Source of the DNA: JANWZL01 sp037445185 | GTDB lineage: Bacteria; Pseudomonadota; Gammaproteobacteria; Burkholderiales; Thiobacillaceae | Direction of reading: 5' to 3' | DNA: 18,804 nt | Assembly (NCBI GenBank): GCA_037445185.1 | Contig: JBBIKZ010000042.1 | Span: forward strand, 1-18,804 | In this document: one piece after another, positions 1 through 7,813 of the stretch | Position numbering within the stretch: position 1 is the first letter of the stretch | Layout of the letters: the number at the start of each line of letters is the position of its first letter | Made by a program: the position numbers and the translations under genes | Notes under the pieces: model-generated | Told to the model about the DNA's origin: nothing | The model's database searches: none | Seen by the model: the letters and a program-made list of their open reading frames with translations, nothing else

Positions 1-23
1 CGAATATCCGCACCGCCGACTGA
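1..23 (+). CDS. 3' end of an upstream protein gene, possibly a cold-shock (Csp) protein
   Basis: Only the last six codons and the stop are inside the window. They read N-I-R-T-A-D-stop in frame 3 (TGA at 21-23). Small cold-shock domain proteins commonly end in A-x-N-I/V-R-like tails, and hairpins plus a terminator follow directly, so a csp gene is a reasonable guess. Six residues cannot prove a family, and a chance open frame is possible. Confidence 0.35.
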
Positions 24-28
24 GGGTC

Positions 29-86
29 GGTCTGGCATGGGCGACCGTGCCAGACCCCCGCAGCACGGGCCGGCGACAAGCCGGCC
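29..86 (+). other. Two tandem strong RNA hairpins upstream of infA
   Basis: Hairpin 1 pairs 29-37 with 48-56 (nine perfect pairs, 10-nt loop). Hairpin 2 pairs 68-74 with 80-86 (seven perfect GC-rich pairs, loop GACAA). With the terminator hairpin just downstream they form a run of three stems between the upstream stop codon and infA. They may stabilise the 3' end of the upstream mRNA or form a leader controlling infA. The role is inferred; the pairing is read directly. Confidence 0.6.
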
Positions 87-96
87 AGTGCGGATG

Positions 97-124
97 AGCC
101 CGGCCATGCCGGGCTTTTTTCTTT
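97..124 (+). terminator. Rho-independent terminator before infA
   Basis: An eight-pair stem, AGCCCGGC (97-104) with GCCGGGCT (108-115), has a CAT loop and is followed by a T-rich run (115-124). This is a textbook intrinsic terminator. It sits only 23 nt before the infA start codon, so infA needs either read-through or a promoter hidden in this short interval. Confidence 0.85.
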
Positions 125-147
125 CCCGTCTTTCTGGAGCAACGGCC

Positions 148-414
148 ATGGCCAAAGAGGAACTCCTCGAAATGCAGGGCGTGGTGGACGAGGTCATGCC
201 GGACTCGCGCTATCGCGTCACACTCGACAACGGCCACCATCTGCTGGCCTACAGCGCCGGCAAGATGCGCAAGCACCACATCCGCATCCTGGCCGGCGAC
301 AAGGTGACGCTCGAGCTCTCGCCCTACGACCTGAGTAAGGGTCGCATCACCTTCCGCCACATCGAGACGCGGCAGCCGGCGGCCGCGAGCGCTGCGCCGC
401 GGCGCCGGCACTGA
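148..414 (+). CDS. infA: Translation initiation factor IF-1, C-terminally extended paralogue
   Basis: IF-1 binds the A site of the 30S ribosomal subunit with IF-2 and IF-3 during initiation. The product has 88 residues. Residues 1-72 are a full S1-like OB fold with the family signatures GKMRK (38-42), IRILAGDKV and SPYDLSKGRI (58-67). I chose the ATG at 148 because GGAG lies 8 nt upstream and the family starts MAKEE; an in-frame ATG at 37 would add residues encoded by the hairpins and terminator. A 16-residue tail rich in Ala, Pro and Arg extends past the usual 72-residue end, as in the second infA copy of many betaproteobacteria. It converges on groEL. No separate promoter is evident. Confidence 0.95.
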   Translation: MAKEELLEMQGVVDEVMPDSRYRVTLDNGHHLLAYSAGKMRKHHIRILAGDKVTLELSPYDLSKGRITFRHIETRQPAAASAAPRRRH

Positions 415-424
415 CAGCGGGCAG

Positions 425-457
425 AAAAAAGCCCCGCGGGCTGGACACCCACGGGGC
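425..457 (-). terminator. Rho-independent terminator of groES-groEL
   Basis: On the minus strand a ten-pair stem (448-457 with 431-440, one G-T pair, 7-nt loop) is followed by six T residues (425-430 as A on plus). It ends the groEL transcript 28 nt after its stop codon. The plus strand lacks a T-run here, so it is not an obvious terminator for the convergent infA. Confidence 0.9.
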
Positions 458-484
458 CTAGGCTTGCGGCGGCGCGTGTCGGGC

Positions 485-2131
<1,647 letters not shown>

Positions 2132-2175
2132 GTTCCATTACTCCTTGAATGCGTTGTACCCGATCGGGCGGAATT

Positions 2176-2199
2176 CTGGTGTCGTCGCTGGTGTCGTCG
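2176..2199. repeat. 12-bp perfect tandem duplication in the groES-groEL gap
   Basis: CTGGTGTCGTCG is present twice head to tail (2176-2187 and 2188-2199). It lies in the untranslated spacer between groES and groEL. Most likely a small slippage duplication; no function is evident. Confidence 0.7.
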
Positions 2200-2207
2200 G
2201 TCGCGAT

Positions 2208-2243
2208 CCCCGCCGCTGCCTCACGCTGCCCGGTGGGGCGGGG
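2208..2243 (-). other. Inverted repeat in the groES-groEL spacer
   Basis: CCCCGCC (2208-2214) pairs with GGCGGGG (2237-2243) across a 22-nt loop; the stem has seven GC pairs. There is no T-run, so it is not a standard terminator. It could be an mRNA processing or stability element between groES and groEL; this role is inferred only. Confidence 0.45.
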
Positions 2244-2282
2244 AGGGGGAGTCGGCGCTCGCGCGGCTGTACGACGCTCGAC

Positions 2283-2573
2283 TCACTTCTCGATCACACC
2301 CATGATGTCTTCTTCGCGCATGACGAGGAGTTCCTCGCCCTCGACCTTGACGGTCTGTCCGGAATACTTGCCGAACAGGACCCGGTCGCCCACTTTGACA
2401 TCCATGGCGATCAGGTCGCCGCGGTCGTTGCGCTTGCCGGGGCCGACGGCGATGATCTCGCCCTGGTCGGGCTTCTCGGCGGCGGTGTCGGGGATGACGA
2501 TGCCGGAGGCCGTCTTGCGCTCTTCTTCCAGGCGCTTGACGATCACGCGGTCATGCAAGGGGCGAATCTTCAT
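2283..2573 (-). CDS. groS: Co-chaperonin GroES (HSP10)
   Basis: The 96-residue product matches the family length. GroES forms the heptameric lid of the GroEL chamber. It begins MKIRPLHDRVIVKR, the GroES N-terminal signature. It contains a mobile-loop region with the hydrophobic tripeptide G-I-V-I (about 24-27), and YSGQTVKVEGEELLVMREEDIMGVIE at the end matches the family fold (residues quoted in part). The start is fixed by AAGGAGG (2578-2584), four nucleotides upstream. It is the first gene of the operon. An 87-nt leader separates it from the -10 element, with the CIRCE inverted repeat next to the expected transcription start. Confidence 0.98.
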   Translation of the reverse strand: MKIRPLHDRVIVKRLEEERKTASGIVIPDTAAEKPDQGEIIAVGPGKRNDRGDLIAMDVKVGDRVLFGKYSGQTVKVEGEELLVMREEDIMGVIEK

Positions 2574-2634
2574 GTTTCCTCCTTGAAAAGATTTCGGATG
2601 GCGCGTTGCGCAGAAACGAAAACGCAGAACGGTG

Positions 2635-2661
2635 TTAGCACTCGTGCGCTGCGAGTGCCAA
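2635..2661 (-). promoter_or_regulatory. CIRCE operator (HrcA binding site)
   Basis: On the plus strand TTAGCACTC (2635-2643), nine bases, then GAGTGCCAA (2653-2661). The CIRCE consensus is TTAGCACTC-N9-GAGTGCTAA, so only one base departs. It overlaps the start of the groES transcript, as expected for repression by HrcA, which is released on heat shock. hrcA itself is not in the window. Confidence 0.95.
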
Positions 2662-2690
2662 TAATAGAGACGCGCACGAGGGGTTTCAAG
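2661..2690 (-). promoter_or_regulatory. groESL promoter, sigma70-like with overlapping sigma32-like elements
   Basis: Read on the minus strand: TTGAAA (2684-2689), a 17-bp spacer, then TATTAT (2661-2666), close to the sigma70 consensus. The same -35 region extended to CTTGAAA (2684-2690) matches the sigma32 -35 consensus, with a weaker CTCTATTA about 14 bp on. The -10 directly abuts CIRCE. Two-way control by HrcA repression and sigma32 activation is therefore possible; the sigma32 half is the less certain part. Confidence 0.75.
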
Positions 2691-2753
2691 GGCCGGTCGC
2701 AAAAAATGGCCTACCATGCGCACTGTCGCCATCATGATCCGCCTCTCGTCCCG

Positions 2754-3092
2754 ATGCCTCGCCTGCCGCGCGCCCTCACCGCCTGGGGCACCCCCGCCTT
2801 CATCCCCACCCTCAAGTCGGAGATCGGGGCCCTGCCGACCGGCAGCCTGCCGCTGGATGAGGCCACGACGCAGGGCGGCCGGGTGGGCGAGGAACAGGTC
2901 ACGCTCACCGTGTTGCAGGCGGCGGATGTCGGCGACGCCCTCCACGCACGGGTGATAGTCTTCTTCACCGAGGTCGTCGGCGGCTGCAGTTGCGGCGACG
3001 CTCCGATGTCGCTACCGGCGAGGTGCGAGCTGCGGGTCGAGATCGCCAAGGCGGACGCGGCGGCGCGCTTCGTGCTGCTGCCGGATCGATAG
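2754..3092 (+). CDS. Conserved small protein with GCSC motif, function unknown
   Basis: This 112-residue soluble protein starts MPRLPRALTAWGTPAF. Its second half carries VVGGCSCGDAP and then ARCEL, giving three cysteines, C78, C80 and C91. I recognise the pattern (an N-terminal L-T-x-W-x-T-P-A-F, then G-C-S-C-x-D-x-P and C-E) as an uncharacterised family of short proteobacterial proteins; no function is known to me. The cysteines could bind a metal or be redox active (inference). Starts at 2754 and 2706 are both in frame; 2754 fits the conserved N-terminus. It is divergent from groES and 15 nt upstream of the deacetylase gene, so these two probably share a transcript. Confidence 0.8.
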   Translation: MPRLPRALTAWGTPAFIPTLKSEIGALPTGSLPLDEATTQGGRVGEEQVTLTVLQAADVGDALHARVIVFFTEVVGGCSCGDAPMSLPARCELRVEIAKADAAARFVLLPDR

Positions 3093-3107
3093 CCTGCCCC
3101 GCCGACC

Positions 3108-4103
3108 ATGCGACGCGCCCGGCGAACCGACAGTTCATCCGCCGCCTGCCCTCCGGACGGTGCCGCGGTGTGTGTCTTCGCCGATGCGGGGCTGGCGCGC
3201 TATCACTTCGGCCCTCACCACCCCTTCGGTCCGGCGCGCTATCCCGCCTTCATCGAGGCCTTGCGCGCGAGCGGACTGGCAGCCCGGCTCTGCATGCGTC
3301 CGTCGGTGACGGCGAGCGCGGACGACCTGCTGTTGTTCCACACCCCGGGTTACGTGGCCACGGTGCGTCAGCGCTGCGGCAGCGGGGGCGGCTACCTGGA
3401 CCTGGGCGACACGCCGGCCCTGCCGGGCCTGTTCGAGGCCGCCGCCTGCGTGGTGGGCACCACCCTGGCGGCGGTGGATGCAGTGATGGCGGGGCAGTGC
3501 CGGCGGGCCTTCGTGCCCATCGCCGGCTTGCACCACGCACGGCGCGATGCGGCGGCGGGATTCTGTGTGTTCAACGACTGCGCCATCGCCATCGAGCACC
3601 TGCGCCGGCGCCATGGCCTGCAGCGCATCGCCTACGTCGATATCGACGCCCATCACGGCGACGGGGTCTATTACGCCTATGCGACGGATCCGGACCTCAT
3701 ATTCGTCGATTTCCACGAGGATGGCCGCTGGCTCTACCCTGGAACGGGCGCGCGCGAAGAGTCCGGCACCGGCGCGGCGGTAGGGACCAAGCTGAACATC
3801 CCCCTGCCACCGGGGGCGGGCGATGCGGCGTTCCTGCCGCTCTGGGCGGAGGCCGAGCGCTTCCTGGAAGAGGCCCGGCCGCAGTTCATCCTGCTGCAGT
3901 GCGGTGCCGACAGCCTGGCCGGCGATCCGCTCACCCATCTCGATTACAGCGCCGCGTTGCACGGGCATGTGGCGCGCCGGCTCGCCCGTTTGGCGCAGGC
4001 GTGCTGTGCGGGGCGTCTGGTCGCCCTCGGCGGTGGCGGCTACGCGCCCGACAACATCGGCCGGGCCTGGTGCGCGGTGGTGGAGGGGCTGCTGGCACCC
4101 TGA
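3108..4103 (+). CDS. Class I HDAC/AcuC-type zinc deacetylase
   Basis: The 331-residue protein has the full arginase-deacetylase fold signature. It shows the His-His pair (GLHHA, 142-143), GFCVFND (151-157), YVDIDAHHGDG with zinc ligands D180 and H182, the third ligand D268 in QCGADSLAGDP, and the catalytic tyrosine Y312 in GGGGY. All key residues of the class I type are present, so it should be active. Bacterial members remove acetyl or other acyl groups from lysines (AcuC acting on acetyl-CoA synthetase) or from small amines; the substrate here cannot be told. No acs or acetyltransferase gene is adjacent. It follows the GCSC-motif gene by 15 nt. The start at 3108 lacks a clear Shine-Dalgarno, so the N-terminal 20 residues are uncertain. 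Confidence 0.9.
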   Translation: MRRARRTDSSSAACPPDGAAVCVFADAGLARYHFGPHHPFGPARYPAFIEALRASGLAARLCMRPSVTASADDLLLFHTPGYVATVRQRCGSGGGYLDLGDTPALPGLFEAAACVVGTTLAAVDAVMAGQCRRAFVPIAGLHHARRDAAAGFCVFNDCAIAIEHLRRRHGLQRIAYVDIDAHHGDGVYYAYATDPDLIFVDFHEDGRWLYPGTGAREESGTGAAVGTKLNIPLPPGAGDAAFLPLWAEAERFLEEARPQFILLQCGADSLAGDPLTHLDYSAALHGHVARRLARLAQACCAGRLVALGGGGYAPDNIGRAWCAVVEGLLAP

Positions 4104-4161
4104 TGGCGCGCCGACAACAGTGCGCAGGCTCAGTCCTGCCGCGGGCGTCTCGGCGCTTACC

Positions 4162-4396
4162 GAATTTGACATCCTCCCCGGCCTAAAGGCTGGAGATTCC
4201 TACGGCGCTCATGGGCGGTATTGAGCCGCCCATGAGTCGCTTCGGTGGGTTCCTGCTGCTGGCGGCATTACTGCACCGCTCACTTCACAGGCGATCCGGG
4301 CGTGCCCCGCCCTTAACATAATGATACGCTAAAACCCAAGGACGGCTACGCCGTCCGCGCTATCCTTCCCCGCCTTGAACGGCGGGGCTTGTCGCG
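4162..4396 (-). mobile_element. Internally deleted IS200/IS605-type (TnpB) element, MITE-like
   Basis: Both subterminal hairpins remain: 4175-4196 (CCGGCC-TAAA-GGCTGG plus flanking pairs, one C-A mismatch) and 4368-4387 (CCCCGCC-TTGAAC-GGCGGGG). Two internal stems also remain: 4208-4218 with 4226-4236, and 4340-4346 with 4350-4356. Between them, on the minus strand, is the last 36 codons of a tnpB gene. Elements of this family have terminal hairpins instead of inverted repeats and are moved by TnpA as single strands. About 1 kb of tnpB is missing, so it cannot move by itself. The exact ends are not fixed by sequence alone; I estimate within about 10 bp. It fills most of the 376-bp gap 4104-4479; nothing else is recognised there. 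Confidence 0.75.
4209..4319 (-). pseudogene. C-terminal remnant of TnpB (IS605 OrfB-like nuclease)
   Basis: A 36-codon minus-strand frame reads MLRAGHARIACEVSGAV and then a tail MPPAAGTHRSDSWAAQYRP before TGA. The piece L-R-A-G-H-A-R-I-A-C-E matches the stretch after the RuvC/zinc-ribbon end of IS1341-type TnpB proteins. The whole nuclease core, including all RuvC aspartates and the zinc ribbon, is gone. The ATG at 4317-4319 may be the original start joined in frame by a deletion, or chance. The region overlaps the DNA that encodes the omega-RNA scaffold in intact elements. Confidence 0.7.
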
Positions 4397-4479
4397 CAAC
4401 GGGTCACCGGTTGACCGGATACTGGGGCCGTTGCCAACTTTTCGGGGATGACCGTCGAACCGCCCCCCCAGTCGATCGA

Positions 4480-5043
4480 ATGATGCGTAGCTGTTCCCGT
4501 CTGCTTTCCCTGGCCCTGCTCATCGGGCTCGCGACCTTGCCGCTCAGCCCCGCTCGCGCCAGCCTGGCCGCCCAGCCTGCCGACATCCAGCTCACCACCA
4601 TGCAAGGCAAGACCCTCAAGCTCGCCAGCTTGCGCGGCAAATGGGTGCTGGTGAACCTGTGGGCCCCCTGGTGTCCCATCTGCTACCACGAGGTGCCGGC
4701 CCTCAATGAGCTGAATGCCCGTCCGGACGTGGTGGTGATCGGCGTGGCCGTGGACTACGGCACGGACGAGACCGCCGTGCGCCAGGCCATCGAGCGCGCC
4801 GGCATGCGCTATCAGGCGCATGTCCTGGGCGGCAACCGGACCGACGCCGACAGCCAGTCCCGGCGTGTCGGTCCGACGCTGTTCTATCCCACCACCTATG
4901 TGTTCAGCCCCGGCGGCAGGCAGCATCAGGTCATCGCCGGGCCGGTCAGCACCGGGCGCATCCTGGAGATGATGGCCGCCTATCGTGAGCGCGGGCGCCC
5001 CGCCAGGCTCGATGCGCCACGGCCGCGGCATCAGGGCCCGTGA
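4480..5043 (+). CDS. TlpA-family exported thioredoxin-like protein
   Basis: The 187-residue product begins with a signal peptide or membrane anchor (basic MMRSCSR, hydrophobic LLSLALLIGLATL, ending near ARA at 25-27). It then has a thioredoxin fold: VLVNLWAPWCPICYHE holds the redox pair C65-P-I-C68, and YPTTYVF carries the cis-proline P137. TlpA/ResA proteins work in the periplasm, mostly reducing disulfides in cytochrome c maturation or resisting oxidative stress; which one is not shown here. I chose the ATG at 4480 because it opens the signal peptide; ATG 4483 is equally possible. The longer frame from 4375 runs into the insertion element. No cytochrome or dsb genes are nearby. It converges on the DUF302 gene. 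Confidence 0.88.
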   Translation: MMRSCSRLLSLALLIGLATLPLSPARASLAAQPADIQLTTMQGKTLKLASLRGKWVLVNLWAPWCPICYHEVPALNELNARPDVVVIGVAVDYGTDETAVRQAIERAGMRYQAHVLGGNRTDADSQSRRVGPTLFYPTTYVFSPGGRQHQVIAGPVSTGRILEMMAAYRERGRPARLDAPRPRHQGP

Positions 5044-5095
5044 GCCTGCAGCTTGCCGATCGGTTGATCGGTCTTCGGGCCGACCCCAGAGTACG

Positions 5096-5142
5096 GGCGG
5101 GCACGTCAGGCTGAAGCCCGACCTCCGCTCGGCCTGCCCGCC
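5096..5142. repeat. Nested palindrome between convergent genes, REP-like
   Basis: An outer stem GGCGGGCA (5096-5103) pairs with TGCCCGCC (5135-5142). Inside it GTCAGGC (5105-5111), loop TGAA, pairs with GCCCGAC (5116-5122) with one mismatch. The inner unit resembles the palindromes at 17503-17559. It lies between two converging genes (stops at 5043 and 5157) and may act as a two-way terminator or mRNA-end stabiliser. Confidence 0.6.
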
Positions 5143-5156
5143 AGGGGCCAGGGTGG

Positions 5157-5552
5157 TCAGGCCGCCAGGCCGTCGCGCACGCGCATCAAGCGCTCGCGCG
5201 CCTCGCGCGCCACCGCCAGCACGGCCGGTTTGTCCACCAGCTTCACCATCACGTCCGGGTCGAGGAAGGCGACGGTGACCTTGCCGTCGGCCTCCTCCTT
5301 GACCACCACGTTGCAGGGCAAAAGCAGGCCGATCTCGTCCTCGGCGTCCAGGGCCTGGTTGGCGAGCGGCGGGTTGCAGGCGCCGAGGATGCGGTAGGGG
5401 CGCTTGTCGACATTGAGTTTGGCCTTGAGGGTGGCCTTGACGTCGATGTCGGTGAGCACGCCGAAGCCCTCCTTCTTCAGGGCCTCGATGGTCTTCTCGA
5501 CGGCGGCGTCGAAGGGCAGGTCGAGCTGGGTGGAAAAGCCGTAGGCGGACAT
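5157..5552 (-). CDS. DUF302 domain protein
   Basis: The 131-residue cytoplasmic protein (no signal peptide or membrane segment) matches the DUF302 fold from start to end. Family features seen are the opening F-S-T-Q-L-D-L-P-F-D-A-A-V-x-K, the middle RILGACNPPLANQAL, and IGLLLPCNVVV, followed by VTVAFLDPDVMV. Two conserved cysteines are visible, in GACNP and LPCN. The function of DUF302 is not established; members often occur near thiol, metal or sulfur-related genes. It follows rng by 48 nt on the same strand, so it is probably the last gene of the maf-rng transcript. GAGAGAGG precedes the start ATG. Confidence 0.9.
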   Translation of the reverse strand: MSAYGFSTQLDLPFDAAVEKTIEALKKEGFGVLTDIDVKATLKAKLNVDKRPYRILGACNPPLANQALDAEDEIGLLLPCNVVVKEEADGKVTVAFLDPDVMVKLVDKPAVLAVAREARERLMRVRDGLAA

Positions 5553-5600
5553 GGCTAGCCTCTCTCGAAAATGGGAAGTAGGCCGATTCTAACCCGCCGG

Positions 5601-7052
<1,452 letters not shown>

Positions 7053-7067
7053 GTGCGGGGTGAGTGC

Positions 7068-7679
7068 CTACGGCACGTCGAAGCCGACGCGCCGCAGCAA
7101 TTCTACGGTCTCATAGAGCGGCAGGCCCATCACCCCGGAATGGCTGCCGGAGAGATGCTCGACGAAGGCCGCCGCCAGGCCTTGGATGCCATAGCCGCCG
7201 GCCTTGTCGAAGGGCTCGCCGCTGGCCACGTAGCGGGCGATCGTCGCGTCGCTCAGGGGGCCGAAGCGGACCGTGCTCTCGCTCACCGCCAGCCGTACCT
7301 GGTCCTGATGCGCGACCGCCACGGCGGTGAGCACCGTGTGGCTACGCCCGGCGTAGCGGCGTAGCCAGGCGCTGGCCTCGGCCGCATCGCGCGGTTTGCC
7401 GAGGATCTCGCCGTCCAGGGTGACGGTGGTGTCGGCAGCGACGATCGGTAGCGGCGGCAAGCGGCGTGCCGACACAGCGCGCAGGGCCGCCTGCGCCTTG
7501 AGATGGGCGAGACGGGTGACATAGTCCCAGGCCTTCTCCGCCGTCAGGGGCGTCTCGTCCACGTCGGCCCCGCGGCTGGTGTCCTGCCGCACGCGCAGGA
7601 CGATGGGCGCGTGCCCGATCTGGCGCAGCAGTTCCAGCCGGCGCGGGCTCTGAGAGGCGAGATAGAGCTGCTTCGACAT
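7068..7679 (-). CDS. Maf-family nucleoside triphosphate pyrophosphatase
   Basis: Maf proteins hydrolyse non-canonical or modified nucleoside triphosphates (dTTP/UTP or methylated GTP types) to monophosphates. The 203-residue product has the phosphate-binding LASQSPRR (7-14), the segment VAADTTV with its acidic residues, the GKPRD motif, and the late GGYGIQGLAAAFVE. The YhdE-like form (dTTP/UTPase) is favoured by its place before rng, but the substrate is not proven. I chose the ATG at 7679 because it sits directly before the LASQSPRR strand; an ATG at 7688 adds three residues. It is divergent from mpl. The 134-bp gap 7680-7813 must hold both promoters; I see only a weak GATAAT at 7783-7788 for mpl. 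Confidence 0.93.
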   Translation of the reverse strand: MSKQLYLASQSPRRLELLRQIGHAPIVLRVRQDTSRGADVDETPLTAEKAWDYVTRLAHLKAQAALRAVSARRLPPLPIVAADTTVTLDGEILGKPRDAAEASAWLRRYAGRSHTVLTAVAVAHQDQVRLAVSESTVRFGPLSDATIARYVASGEPFDKAGGYGIQGLAAAFVEHLSGSHSGVMGLPLYETVELLRRVGFDVP

Positions 7680-7813
7680 GGGCGTCATGATCGCCGAGTC
7701 GGCGCCGCGGCGCCACTGCCGATCGTTTACTAAACCCGGCGGCAAGCGTGCATCCCACATGACGGCGGCATGGCGCTGCGGCGATAATGCGCTAGAGAGG
7801 TCATCTATCTATC

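Noticed and set aside
37..147. N-terminally extended IF-1 starting at 37
   Set aside because: The extra codons are the hairpins and the terminator; ATG 148 has GGAG and the family start.
2283..2945. GroES with a 124-residue N-terminal extension (220 codons)
   Set aside because: The extension would cross the promoter and CIRCE; the ATG at 2573 has a strong Shine-Dalgarno and the family N-terminus.
4400..4430. Palindrome GGTCA-CCGGT-TGACC upstream of the TlpA-like gene as an operator
   Set aside because: Only five-base arms, no known regulator match and no promoter nearby; not enough to call a site.
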